Origin: an uncultured Rheinheimera sp.
GTDB taxonomy: Bacteria > Pseudomonadota > Gammaproteobacteria > Enterobacterales > Alteromonadaceae
Assembly: GCA_943913835.1 (NCBI GenBank)
Contig: CALTZU010000035.1
Location: forward strand, 1-24,397
Length of the DNA: 24,397 nucleotides
Direction of reading: 5' to 3'
Of the stretch, positions 6,269 to 14,980 are shown piece by piece; position 1 is the stretch's first letter; each line of letters starts with the position of its first letter. The notes beneath the pieces were generated by a model. It made no database searches and was not told where the DNA came from. It saw only the letters and a program-made list of their open reading frames with translations. The position numbers and the translations under genes are program-made.

Positions 6269-7858
6269 ATGAAACCATCAGGCATGGCTTTGGCCTTGTA
6301 CACTAACTTTCTCGGGCAAGCACCCAACTGGTACAAATTAAGTATCATCGCTTTTCTATTTATTAACCCCATATTGTTTTTACAAAACCCCTACTTAGCG
6401 GGGTGGGCATTAGTGGTTGAGTTTATATTCACTCTGGCCATGGCATTGAAATGTTACCCACTGCAACCTGGTGGTTTATTAGTGCTGCAGGCAATTGCCA
6501 TGGGGATGACCAGCACCACTAAAGTGATGCATGAAATTGAAATGAATATTGAAGTTATTTTACTGCTGGTCTTTATGGTGGCAGGTATTCATTTCGTCAA
6601 AGATTTGTTGTTGTTTGTCTTTACCAAACTTTTAATCCGGGTGCGTTCGAAAACTAACTTATCTTTGGCTTTTGTCGGTATGGCCGCTTTTTTATCAGCC
6701 TTCCTTGATGCTTTAACTGTAGTAGCGGTGATTATTGCTGTGGGTATAGGCTTTTATGCGATCTACCACAAAATATCTTCAGGTAAAAAATTCCCCGATC
6801 CACACAACCATAATGAAGATACTGAAGTTGCAGAATTGTCCCGCGCTGACTTAGATGCATTCCGTGGATTCTTGCGTAATTTATTGATGCACGCCGGTGT
6901 GGGTACTGCTTTAGGCGGCGTGTCTACTATGGTCGGCGAACCACAAAACCTGATTATTGCAGAAGCTGTAGGTTGGGGATTTGGTGAGTTTGCATTACGT
7001 ATGGCTGCAGTAAGCGTTCCCGTGTTGATCGCGGGTTTACTGACAACCATAGTTTTGGAGAAATTCCGCTTATTTGATTTTGGTGTGCGCTTACCTGTTG
7101 CTGTACAGGATGTATTGATTGCTTATGACAACTACCAAACTGAACGTATGACAGCCTCCGATATCAGCAAATTATGGGTGCAAAGCATCATCGCTATTCT
7201 GCTTATTGTTTGTTTAAGTCTGCATTTAGCCTCAGTGGGTTTGATTGGTTTGATGGTGATTATTCTGGCCACTACCTTCTGTGGCGTAACAGATGAGCAC
7301 GCTATCGGCAAAGCTTTCCAGGAGGCCTTGCCATTTACTTCTTTACTGGTGGTATTTTTTGCTGTGGTAGCGGTGATTATTGATCAGCATTTGTTTAAAC
7401 CTGTGATTGATTTTGTGTTGACTTTCGATGGTCAGCAGCAAATGGCGGTGTTGTTTTTAGCCAATGGTTTGTTGTCCATGGTCAGTGATAACGTGTTTGT
7501 TGGCACTGTTTATATTAATGAAGTCAAAGTGGCCTGGCAGGCTGGCAATATCAGCAGAGAGCAGTTCGAAATGTTAGCAATCGCCATTAATGCTGGTACC
7601 AACTTACCCAGTGTGGCAACTCCAAATGGTCAGGCGGCCTTTTTGTTCCTGCTGACCAGCGCTTTAGCTCCTTTAATTCGCTTGTCTTACATGAAAATGG
7701 TCTGGATGGCACTGCCATACACTATAGTGTTGGCCCTGGTTGGTTTGCTCAGCACAGTTGTACTGTTACCTGAAGTTACGCATTGGATGTACGCCGCAGG
7801 CTGGATCCATCACTATGATGCCGCCGCCGCTGCTGCTGAAGTAGTGACAGGCCATTGA
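6269..7858 (+). CDS. nhaB: Sodium/proton antiporter NhaB
   Basis: This 529-residue polytopic inner-membrane protein matches E. coli NhaB (513 residues) closely from the first residues: NFLGQAPNWYKL, then EFIFTLAMALKCYPLQPGGL. It carries the diagnostic FLSAFLDALTVVAV, with Asp147 at the position of the functionally important aspartate of the family. NhaB exports Na+ in exchange for H+ and helps with salt and pH homeostasis. The start ATG has only a weak GGG upstream, but the N-terminus aligns with the family. The C-terminal tail is alanine-rich (DAAAAAAEV) and slightly longer than in E. coli. The gene has its own promoter and is followed by a hairpin terminator, so it is probably monocistronic. 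Its position directly before the Mrp operon groups two sodium exporters. Confidence 0.96.
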   Translation: MKPSGMALALYTNFLGQAPNWYKLSIIAFLFINPILFLQNPYLAGWALVVEFIFTLAMALKCYPLQPGGLLVLQAIAMGMTSTTKVMHEIEMNIEVILLLVFMVAGIHFVKDLLLFVFTKLLIRVRSKTNLSLAFVGMAAFLSAFLDALTVVAVIIAVGIGFYAIYHKISSGKKFPDPHNHNEDTEVAELSRADLDAFRGFLRNLLMHAGVGTALGGVSTMVGEPQNLIIAEAVGWGFGEFALRMAAVSVPVLIAGLLTTIVLEKFRLFDFGVRLPVAVQDVLIAYDNYQTERMTASDISKLWVQSIIAILLIVCLSLHLASVGLIGLMVIILATTFCGVTDEHAIGKAFQEALPFTSLLVVFFAVVAVIIDQHLFKPVIDFVLTFDGQQQMAVLFLANGLLSMVSDNVFVGTVYINEVKVAWQAGNISREQFEMLAIAINAGTNLPSVATPNGQAAFLFLLTSALAPLIRLSYMKMVWMALPYTIVLALVGLLSTVVLLPEVTHWMYAAGWIHHYDAAAAAAEVVTGH

Positions 7859-7865
7859 TCTCTTT

Positions 7866-7893
7866 AGGATCAGAGGTGGAAATCTCTGATCCT
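7866..7893 (+). terminator. Terminator hairpin after nhaB
   Basis: AGGATCAGAG (7866-7875) and CTCTGATCCT (7884-7893) pair perfectly over 10 bp around an 8-nt loop, starting 8 nt after the nhaB stop. ACATTTTCT follows, a short T-rich tail, so this is a moderately good intrinsic terminator separating nhaB from the Mrp operon. Confidence 0.6.
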
Positions 7894-7932
7894 ACATTTT
7901 CTCCACTTTAACTTTTCATCAGACTGAACGTA

Positions 7933-7961
7933 TGGACAGCCTTGATTCAGAAAGGTATAAA
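7933..7961 (+). promoter_or_regulatory. Sigma70-type promoter of the mrp operon
   Basis: TGGACA (7933-7938), a 17-bp spacer and TATAAA (7956-7961) match consensus at 5 of 6 positions in each box. The predicted start near 7968 gives a leader of about 119 nt. The -35 and spacer length are identical to the nhaB promoter, and the leader shares TGTCA(T/C)CCTCT with it (7988-7998 here). AGAGGA (8072-8077) is the mrpA ribosome binding site. Confidence 0.65.
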
Positions 7962-8086
7962 GTACGGCATGTAAAATCATTGGGGTATGTCACCCTCTGT
8001 CTGGCGCAAAAAATATTGTTGCTTGCCACACTGCTCAGATTGTTTGTTGAAGAAACTGACTGAGGCTGCAAAGAGGACGCAAGTGC

Positions 8087-10885
8087 ATGATTGAACTTCT
8101 GTTATTAGTCTTACTTCCCTTAATTGGTTCTTTAGTGCCTGTGTTAACGGCCAGGTGGACGCGTAGCTATAGCGCTTTAGCTACTGCTGTATTGCCTGCT
8201 GTTGCTTTGACCCTGGTACTGCATCTTGCGCCAGTCGTTTTTTCCGGTGAAACCTTATTGTATAAACTGCCTTGGGTTGAAGCTCTGGGCTTGTCTTTAA
8301 GTTTTCGCCTGGATGGTTTATCGCTGCTTTTTGTATTTCTGATCCTTGGCATAGGTTTGCTGGTCATTTTATATGCCCGTTATTATCTGGCGGCCAAAGA
8401 TTCTATGGCGCGCTTTTACGGCTTCTTAATGCTTTTTATGACCGCCATGCTTGGCGTAGTGCTGTCGAATAATCTGTTGCAGCTTTGGCTGTTCTGGGAG
8501 CTCACTAGTATCAGCTCCTTTTTATTGATTAGCTTTTGGTGGCACAGAGCCGATGCACGACTTGGCGCCCGCATGGCTTTAACCATCACAGGTTTTGGCG
8601 GTTTGGCATTATTGGCGGGTATTCTGTTGATAGGGCGGGTTTTGGGTAGTTTTGAGCTTGATGTACTGCTTTCTCAAGCGCAAGTGTTGCAGCAACACAG
8701 TTTGTATCCGCTGATTTTAATTCTGGTGTTGCTTGGCGCATTTACCAAATCTGCTCAGTTTCCGTTTCACTTCTGGTTACCTAATGCCATGTCGGCTCCT
8801 ACCCCGGTCAGTGCCTATTTGCATTCAGCCACTATGGTCAAAGCTGGTATTTTTTTGCTGGCGCGGATGTATCCGTTATTAGCAGGCAGTGATTTATGGT
8901 TTTTGTTGGTCACTATTACCGGGATGACTACTTTGCTGGTTGGCGCTTATCTGGCTTTGTTTCAACACGATTTAAAGGGCCTGCTGGCTTATTCGACCAT
9001 CAGTCATTTAGGTTTGATTACCTTGCTGTTGGGTTTAGATACGGACCTGGCTACTGTGGCTGCGATTTTCCATATTATCAACCATGCAATTTTTAAAGCT
9101 TCGTTGTTTATGGCTGCAGGTATTATTGACCACGAGTCGGGTTCTCGTGATATGCGTAAACTGAACGGCCTTTGGCAGTTTATGCCTGTCACTGCCACGC
9201 TAGCTATGGTGGCTTCTGCTTCGATGGCAGGTGTGCCTTTACTTAATGGGTTTTTATCCAAAGAGATGTTTTTCGCCGAAACCTTGCACCAGGATGTATT
9301 AGGGGCTTTGTCCTGGTTAATTCCGGTGCTGGCAACAGTGGCAGCCACTTTATCTGTCGCTTACTCGGCGCGCTTCATTCATGACGTGTTTTTTAATGGC
9401 CAGCCTAAGGGGTTACCCCGCACGCCACACGAACCACCACGTTACATGAGGGTTCCAGTCGAAATTTTAGTGGCGCTTTGTATTCTGGTTGGATTAGCGC
9501 CGCAATACATAGTGGGGGATTTATTGGCTATTGCCTCCGGTGCCGCGCTGGGTGGGCATTTGCCTGAATACAGTTTGTCGATTTGGCATGGCGTGAATTT
9601 ACCGCTGATGATGAGCGTGATGGCGCTGACTTTAGGCATTTTGTTGTATTTGAACCGTAAACACCTGTTTCGTTTTCAGGCGGAGTTACCTGAACTAAAC
9701 CCTTTGCAGTTATTTGAGCAGAAAATCAAAACTTTATTAAACAGTGCGCAGCAATGGCATTTGCGTTTCGAGTCTTCGGAACTGCAACGCTATTTATTGT
9801 GGATGTTTCTGATTGTGGTCGTGTTATTGATCTGGCCACTACAACAAATGAGTCAGTTTACCCAGCATAACGCCATGTTGCCTGTTGATGCATTAATGCT
9901 GGCTGCTATGTTGGTGGCTATTATCGCCGCTTTTGCTACTGTGTTATGCCAGCGTCAGCGTCTGTTGGCATTGGTGATGATTTCAGTGGTAGGGCTGGTA
10001 GTTACCCTTATTTTTGTGCGGTTTTCCGCGCCGGATTTAGCTTTAACTCAATTATCTGTTGAAGTGGTGACTATAGTGTTGCTGATGTTGGCCCTGTTTT
10101 TCCTGCCACATAAAATTAACAGGGCTTCTAATGCCGGACGATTAATCCGTGATGGAGCTGTAGCTTCTGTTTGTGGTGTGGTGATCGGTAGTTTAAGTTA
10201 TGCCATGATGTTAGAGCCACAGCAGCGGATCTCAGACTTTTTCCTCGCCAATGCTAAAACAGGAGGAGGTGGCTATAACGTTGTAAACGTCATTCTGGTC
10301 GACTTCCGTGGTTTTGACACTCTCGGCGAAATTACCGTATTGGGCATAGCTGCTTTAGGTATCTTTAAGTTATTAACCCGTTTACCTCTGTTTAAACCCA
10401 GCTCAGATGCCGAAGGCCGCCAATGGGCACTGGATAAGCATCCTATGCTCCTTGCCGTTGTATCTCAGGCCTTGTTGCCTTTGGCGCTGCTGGTGTCCGT
10501 CTATATCTTCTTCCGTGGGCATAATTTGCCTGGAGGAGGTTTTGTAGCAGGCTTAATTACGGCTATCGCTATCATTCTGCAGTATGTGGCCCAAGGTGTG
10601 GATTGGGTCAAGCAGCGGCTTACGTTGGAATACCACAGACTTGTGGCTGCTGGTGTACTGATTTCCTCTCTGACAGGCGCCGCCAGTTGGCTATTTGAAA
10701 GGCCTTTTTTAACCTCCTGGTTTGATTATTTCCAGTTGCCATTGTTAGGTGAAATTGAGCTGGCCAGCGCTATTGCTTTTGATTTAGGTGTTTATCTTAC
10801 TGTGGTGGGGTCGACCTTAATGATTCTTGCGAATCTGGGCAAAATGACTACGGATCACAGGCCTGTGCATGAGGGGAAAAACTAA
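8087..10885 (+). CDS. mrpA: Mrp antiporter subunit A fused to subunit B (MrpAB)
   Basis: This 932-residue membrane protein combines the MrpA subunit with a C-terminal MrpB domain. The first part is NuoL-like: FWELTS contains Glu138, and FTKSAQFPFHFWLP contains Lys221 and His228, near-equivalents of the proton-path residues known from Bacillus MrpA. The middle has ALTQLSVEVVTIVLLMLALF, typical of the MrpA C-terminal extension. The last 140 or so residues (VYIFFRGHNLPGGGFVAGL) are MrpB. The Mrp complex exchanges Na+ for H+ using six or seven hydrophobic subunits. AGAGGA precedes the ATG by 9 nt. The stop overlaps mrpC (TAATG). Fused A/B is the group 2 arrangement common in proteobacteria. Confidence 0.96.
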   Translation: MIELLLLVLLPLIGSLVPVLTARWTRSYSALATAVLPAVALTLVLHLAPVVFSGETLLYKLPWVEALGLSLSFRLDGLSLLFVFLILGIGLLVILYARYYLAAKDSMARFYGFLMLFMTAMLGVVLSNNLLQLWLFWELTSISSFLLISFWWHRADARLGARMALTITGFGGLALLAGILLIGRVLGSFELDVLLSQAQVLQQHSLYPLILILVLLGAFTKSAQFPFHFWLPNAMSAPTPVSAYLHSATMVKAGIFLLARMYPLLAGSDLWFLLVTITGMTTLLVGAYLALFQHDLKGLLAYSTISHLGLITLLLGLDTDLATVAAIFHIINHAIFKASLFMAAGIIDHESGSRDMRKLNGLWQFMPVTATLAMVASASMAGVPLLNGFLSKEMFFAETLHQDVLGALSWLIPVLATVAATLSVAYSARFIHDVFFNGQPKGLPRTPHEPPRYMRVPVEILVALCILVGLAPQYIVGDLLAIASGAALGGHLPEYSLSIWHGVNLPLMMSVMALTLGILLYLNRKHLFRFQAELPELNPLQLFEQKIKTLLNSAQQWHLRFESSELQRYLLWMFLIVVVLLIWPLQQMSQFTQHNAMLPVDALMLAAMLVAIIAAFATVLCQRQRLLALVMISVVGLVVTLIFVRFSAPDLALTQLSVEVVTIVLLMLALFFLPHKINRASNAGRLIRDGAVASVCGVVIGSLSYAMMLEPQQRISDFFLANAKTGGGGYNVVNVILVDFRGFDTLGEITVLGIAALGIFKLLTRLPLFKPSSDAEGRQWALDKHPMLLAVVSQALLPLALLVSVYIFFRGHNLPGGGFVAGLITAIAIILQYVAQGVDWVKQRLTLEYHRLVAAGVLISSLTGAASWLFERPFLTSWFDYFQLPLLGEIELASAIAFDLGVYLTVVGSTLMILANLGKMTTDHRPVHEGKN

Positions 10886-11241
10886 TGGAATTATTGGTAG
10901 CTATTATCATAGGAGTTTTGACCTGCAGTGCGGTTTTTTTGATTTTGCGTGCAAGAACCTTTGCTGTGATGCTGGGGCTGACCATGTTGTCTTATGCCGT
11001 TAATCTGTTTATTTTCGCCAGTGGTGGTTTGAAAATGGGGGCTGGTGCTGTACTTAAAGCGACTGAAGACTATGCAGATCCTTTGCCTCAGGCCCTGGTA
11101 TTAACAGCCATAGTGATCGGGTTTGCGATGACAGCTTTTTTGGTGGTGTTATCTATTCGTGCCCGGGCTGATTTAGGTAATGATCATGTGGATGGAAAAT
11201 TGCCGGTAGCGAAAAATACCCGACAAGGGGCGTCGTCATGA
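10885..11241 (+). CDS. mrpC: Mrp antiporter subunit C
   Basis: This 118-residue NuoK-like protein has three hydrophobic helices: residues 4-22, then LGLTMLSYAVNLFIFA, then a third after DPLPQALVLTAIVIGFA, the conserved MrpC/NuoK motif. It is a core membrane subunit of the Na+/H+ antiporter and packs between the A and D subunits. A GAGGGG ribosome binding site lies upstream, and its start overlaps the mrpA stop as TAATG. It shares 4 nt (ATGA) with mrpD, so it is translationally coupled on both sides. Confidence 0.95.
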   Translation: MELLVAIIIGVLTCSAVFLILRARTFAVMLGLTMLSYAVNLFIFASGGLKMGAGAVLKATEDYADPLPQALVLTAIVIGFAMTAFLVVLSIRARADLGNDHVDGKLPVAKNTRQGASS

Positions 11242-12728
11242 ACCATCTGATTATTCTGCCTATTCTCTGGCCTTTGCTGGTGGCATTACTGACCATGTTG
11301 CCGCCTTTTGATCAGAACCTGTTATTACGCCGGTTTTTGAGTGTGAGTGGCTCGGCTGTGTTAGTAGTGTTAAGTGCACTACTGGTGATACAGAGTACTG
11401 AAGGGCCTGCTCAACTCTATCAACTGGGCAACTGGGCTGCACCTTTTGGTATCAGCTTGTTATTGGACCAGGTAAGTAGTTTGATGTTATGCCTGACCTC
11501 TGTTTTGGCTTTGGCTGCCAGTCTATATGCCAGCAGTGGCGAAGATGAAAATGGTCCTTTCTTCCACGCTTTGTTACATTTCCAACTGATGGGCATTAAT
11601 GGGGCTTTTTTAACTGCGGATTTATTTAACCTGTTCGTATTTTTCGAAGTGCTGTTGATTGCCTCATACTCTTTGTTGATCCATGGTGGTGGTAAAACCA
11701 AAACCAAAGCTGCTGTGCATTACGTCATACTAAATCTGGTGGGATCTGCATTGTTTTTATTTGCGTTGGCACTGATTTACGGCGCGTCAGGCACCTTAAA
11801 TATGCTGGATTTAGGCACTAAAGTCGCTGGCTTATCCGACACACAATTGCAGTTATTACAAGCTGCTGTTGCATTGCTATTGGTCGTGTTTGGTTTAAAA
11901 GCTGCTGTGATGCCTCTGCATTTCTGGTTAGGTAATGCCTATTCTTCCGCGTCGCCAGCAGTTGCAGCCTTGTTTGCCATCATGACTAAAGTTGGGATTT
12001 ACAGCTTATTGCGTGTTTTTGCTATGGTGTTGCAGGATGCAGGTTTTGTTGCCAGCTGGGTTTTCCCTGTGTTGTGGTGGACAGGCTTATTGACCATAGT
12101 GATGGGTGTTTTGGGCGTGCTCGCAAGCGAAGACTTACGCAAAATGGCCAGTTACCTGGTGATTGTTTCCGTGGGTTCTTTGGTCGCCATTTTGTCTTTA
12201 GGTACACCAGAGTCTGTGCAGGCACTTTTGTATTATCTGCTGCATTCCACACTGGCCACCGCGGCCCTGTTTTTATTGGCAGACTTGATTGCAAATCAGC
12301 GTGGCAAAGCAGGCGATAGATTAGTAAACGGTCGTAAAATTGCCCAGCCCGTATTGCTAGGTACTGCTTTTATTGTCGTGGCGCTTAGTATAGTCGGGAT
12401 GCCACCTTTTTCAGGCTTTATCGGCAAGCTATTACTGCTACAGGCTGTGCCTCAGGGCAGCGCTATGTTGTGGTATTGGTCATTTTTGTTAGGTAGCAGC
12501 GTGTTGTTACTGATTGCTCTGAGTAGGGCGGGTAGTATTTTGTTTTGGCAGGTGTCAGGTTCCGATGTCGAAGCTCGTCTGGTTGGTCGTCGCCGAACTG
12601 GTGCTTTGTTGTTGCTGGTGCTTGCGAGTCCGCTGTTAAGCTTGTTTGCCGGACCATTAACGGCCTGGTGTCAGGCTGCGGCTATGCAGTTACAGCATAT
12701 TGCCAATTTAAACCCGGGGGCCTTCTGA
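11238..12728 (+). CDS. mrpD: Mrp antiporter subunit D
   Basis: This 496-residue NuoN/NuoM-like antiporter subunit has about 14 membrane segments. FFEVLLIASYSLLIHGG carries Glu137 and GLKAAVMPLHFWLG carries Lys221, the residues that form the proton path in the family. Length and motifs are typical of MrpD. The start overlaps mrpC by 4 nt (ATGA) and the stop overlaps the mrpE start by 1 nt (TGATG), consistent with stoichiometric expression of complex subunits. Confidence 0.96.
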   Translation: MNHLIILPILWPLLVALLTMLPPFDQNLLLRRFLSVSGSAVLVVLSALLVIQSTEGPAQLYQLGNWAAPFGISLLLDQVSSLMLCLTSVLALAASLYASSGEDENGPFFHALLHFQLMGINGAFLTADLFNLFVFFEVLLIASYSLLIHGGGKTKTKAAVHYVILNLVGSALFLFALALIYGASGTLNMLDLGTKVAGLSDTQLQLLQAAVALLLVVFGLKAAVMPLHFWLGNAYSSASPAVAALFAIMTKVGIYSLLRVFAMVLQDAGFVASWVFPVLWWTGLLTIVMGVLGVLASEDLRKMASYLVIVSVGSLVAILSLGTPESVQALLYYLLHSTLATAALFLLADLIANQRGKAGDRLVNGRKIAQPVLLGTAFIVVALSIVGMPPFSGFIGKLLLLQAVPQGSAMLWYWSFLLGSSVLLLIALSRAGSILFWQVSGSDVEARLVGRRRTGALLLLVLASPLLSLFAGPLTAWCQAAAMQLQHIANLNPGAF

Positions 12729-13237
12729 TGTTGTCTTTGAAAAACTGGTGGCCAACTCCTATCCGAAGTCTGTTTTTATTTCTGGTCTGGCTATTATTGA
12801 ATAACAGTGTGGCTATTATTCATCTGTTTTTTGGCCTGTTGTTGGCCTGGTTGATCCCATTGCTTATCCATAAATTCCGGCTTATCCAACCCGGAATCAA
12901 AAAACCTGGTGTTGCCTTAGGTTATGGCCTGATGGTGTTGGGGGATATTATTGTTGCTAATTTGCAGGTGATTCGGCTGGTGCTTGGTCCCAACAAAAAA
13001 CTGCGGCCTGCTTTTGTGATCGTGCCGCTGGATTTAACTGATAATCTGGCCATTACCATTCTGGCCAGCACTGTATCTTTAACTCCGGGAACTGTCAGTG
13101 CTGATGTGCTGCCGCTCGATGCAGTGGGGGCCGGGCAGCGTTTTTTGTTGTTGCATGTGCTGGATTTAGTGGATGAAACAGAGCTGATCGCACAGGTGAA
13201 GCAGCGGTACGAAGCGCCATTAAAGGAGATATTTTAA
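12728..13237 (+). CDS. mrpE: Mrp antiporter subunit E
   Basis: This 169-residue protein starts MLSLKNWWPTPIRS and has two or three N-terminal membrane helices followed by a cytosolic domain with ILASTVSLTPGTVSADVLPL. The TxSLTPGT signature is diagnostic of MrpE. The ATG at 12728 overlaps the mrpD TGA by one base. A longer reading frame extends upstream inside mrpD, but family length and the operon pattern favour this start. MrpE is needed for full complex assembly. Confidence 0.94.
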   Translation: MLSLKNWWPTPIRSLFLFLVWLLLNNSVAIIHLFFGLLLAWLIPLLIHKFRLIQPGIKKPGVALGYGLMVLGDIIVANLQVIRLVLGPNKKLRPAFVIVPLDLTDNLAITILASTVSLTPGTVSADVLPLDAVGAGQRFLLLHVLDLVDETELIAQVKQRYEAPLKEIF

Positions 13238-13506
13238 TGCTGACTTTAATACTACAAGGTTGTTTTGTTGTGGTTGGTTTTGCTCTGTTACTGAACCTTT
13301 ATGCTGCTATTCGTGGCCCATCAGTGGTCGATCGTTTGTTGGCGCTGGACACCATGTATATCAACAGCATAGCGCTGTTGTTGTTGTATGGAATTTATAT
13401 GGGCACCAGTTTAAATTTTGAAGTGGCGTTGCTGATAGCTATGTTGGGTTTTGTTAGTACAGTGGCAGTATGCAAGTTTTTACTGCGTGGCGATATCATT
13501 GAGTAG
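13237..13506 (+). CDS. mrpF: Mrp antiporter subunit F
   Basis: This 89-residue membrane protein has three helices and the family stretch RGPSVVDRLLALDTMYIN (27-44). AAAGGAGAT within the end of mrpE is a strong ribosome binding site, and its ATG overlaps the mrpE stop (TAATG). It is a small structural subunit of the Mrp antiporter that sits next to E and G. Confidence 0.94.
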   Translation: MLTLILQGCFVVVGFALLLNLYAAIRGPSVVDRLLALDTMYINSIALLLLYGIYMGTSLNFEVALLIAMLGFVSTVAVCKFLLRGDIIE

Positions 13507-13515
13507 GCGGAGCAG

Positions 13516-13848
13516 ATGAGCATAATTGAATGGCTGGTTGCGATCCTGGTTGTGGCAGGTTCTTTGTTTGTCCTGATGGGCTCAGTGGCGCTGGTGAAAC
13601 TACCGGATTTTTATACCCGTTTGCATGGTCCAACCAAGGCCACTACCTTGGGGCTCGGCGCTTTAGTATTGGCTTCTATGGCTTACTTTAATTTTGTCAA
13701 AGGCGAGCTAAGTTTGCAGCAGTTACTAATAGCATTGTTTTTATTTATTACAGCGCCTATTACCGCACATATGCTGATTAAAGCAGCGCTACATTTAAAG
13801 CTAAATGGTGCAAAACAGACATCAGGTAAAGAGAATGCCGGGCTTTAA
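13516..13848 (+). CDS. mrpG: Mrp antiporter subunit G
   Basis: This 110-residue membrane protein has three helices and the MrpG signature LPDFYTRLHGPTKATTLG (34-51), followed by LFLFITAPITAHMLIKAA. It starts 9 nt after mrpF and is the last gene of the operon, completing the set A/B, C, D, E, F, G. Its stop is only 6 nt from that of npr on the other strand, with no strong terminator between them. Confidence 0.95.
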   Translation: MSIIEWLVAILVVAGSLFVLMGSVALVKLPDFYTRLHGPTKATTLGLGALVLASMAYFNFVKGELSLQQLLIALFLFITAPITAHMLIKAALHLKLNGAKQTSGKENAGL

Positions 13849-13854
13849 CCTCTG

Positions 13855-14133
13855 TCAGTTTTCTTCGTCAAAGCCGTTTTCAATCAAAGCCACCACAGCG
13901 GTCAGCGCTTGTTGGGCCTGAGCACCTTCGGTACAGACTTCCAGAGTTTTGCCTTTGCTGCTTGCCAGCATCAATAATGCCAACACACTGCTGGCATCCG
14001 CAGTTTGACCTTCCTGTTGCAATTCAATTTTGGCATCAAATTGACGGCACAACTGCACCAGTTTGGTGGCAGCTCTGGCGTGTAAACCTAATTGGTTCAC
14101 TATGGTGACGGTCTTTTTCAGTTTATCGGCCAT
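13855..14133 (-). CDS. npr: Nitrogen-PTS phosphocarrier NPr (HPr-like)
   Basis: This 92-residue HPr-fold protein has the phospho-accepting histidine His18 in NQLGLHARAATKL. It also has SSVLALLMLASSKG, the second conserved site, close to E. coli NPr. NPr relays phosphate from EI-Ntr (PtsP) to EIIA-Ntr (PtsN), encoded two genes upstream. It is a regulatory rather than sugar-transporting PTS. The start overlaps the rapZ end by 11 nt, and it is the last gene of the cluster. The alternative name is ptsO. Confidence 0.95.
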   Translation of the reverse strand: MADKLKKTVTIVNQLGLHARAATKLVQLCRQFDAKIELQQEGQTADASSVLALLMLASSKGKTLEVCTEGAQAQQALTAVVALIENGFDEEN

Positions 14134-14980
14134 GATGTCTCACCAATTCGCGATGTCTGATTTGTACGTCTTCGCGCTGTAACCGGTAGCTTTCAGCTAA
14201 AGATTCAGCGATATAAACAGAACGGTGTTGACCGCCTGTACAGCCTATGGCGATAGTGAGGTAACTACGGTTATTGCGCTCTAAATGTGGTAACCAGGTG
14301 CCAATAAACTGGTTAATTTGCCAGATATACTGAGCGACAACAGCCTGTGAAGACAAATAATTTTGCACGGGTTGGTCAAGTCCCGTCAGGATTTTTAATT
14401 CAGGTTCCCAATGTGGGTTGGGTAAAAAACGTGCATCAAAGACATAGTCTGCGTCTTTAGGAATACCATATTTAAAACCAAAGGATTCAAACAGAATCAC
14501 CAGACGGCCGGTTTTTTGTCCCAGTATCCGTTCACGTAGCTGCTCAGCTAATTGGTGCACGTTTAACTCTGTAGTATCCAGATACAAATCTGCACGGCTG
14601 GAAATGGGGTCCAGCAGCTGCTGTTCGCGTTGTATGGCTTCATCCAATGACATGGCCTGGTGTGACAAAGGATGCAAGCGACGGGTCTCGCTAAAGCGCT
14701 TTATCAGGCTGGTATGGTCGGCGTCGAGATAAAGAATAGTCAGGTCAACTTTGTGTGGCAGGTAGGAGAGTATATCTGTGAGTTCATCCGGGTCTTGCGG
14801 CAAGTTACGCACATCTATACTGACGGCAACCCGTTCGTACTGCTCCATCACTGCGTTGGCTAAAGTCGGCAGCAAATTGACGGGAATGTTATCTACACAA
14901 TAATAACCAAGGTCTTCCATCACGCGTAGGGCAACAGATTTGCCCGAACCCGATCGACCGCTGACGACCAGTAACTTCAT
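14123..14980 (-). CDS. rapZ: RNase adapter protein RapZ
   Basis: This 285-residue protein has an N-terminal P-loop GRSGSGKS (8-15) and a C-terminal domain with IGCTGGQHRSVYIAE. The tail VQIRHREL resembles the RNA-binding tail of E. coli RapZ. In E. coli, RapZ delivers the GlmZ small RNA to RNase E and thereby controls glucosamine-6-phosphate synthase, linking to cell-wall and LPS precursor supply. Whether GlmZ exists here cannot be judged from this window. Its ATG overlaps the ptsN stop by 4 nt, and it overlaps npr by 11 nt. Confidence 0.95.
   Translation of the reverse strand: MKLLVVSGRSGSGKSVALRVMEDLGYYCVDNIPVNLLPTLANAVMEQYERVAVSIDVRNLPQDPDELTDILSYLPHKVDLTILYLDADHTSLIKRFSETRRLHPLSHQAMSLDEAIQREQQLLDPISSRADLYLDTTELNVHQLAEQLRERILGQKTGRLVILFESFGFKYGIPKDADYVFDARFLPNPHWEPELKILTGLDQPVQNYLSSQAVVAQYIWQINQFIGTWLPHLERNNRSYLTIAIGCTGGQHRSVYIAESLAESYRLQREDVQIRHRELVRHHGR

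Noticed and set aside
12545..12727. Upstream extension of the mrpE frame inside mrpD
   Set aside because: The extension overlaps conserved mrpD sequence, and the TGATG junction with ATG at 12728 fits the operon and MrpE length.
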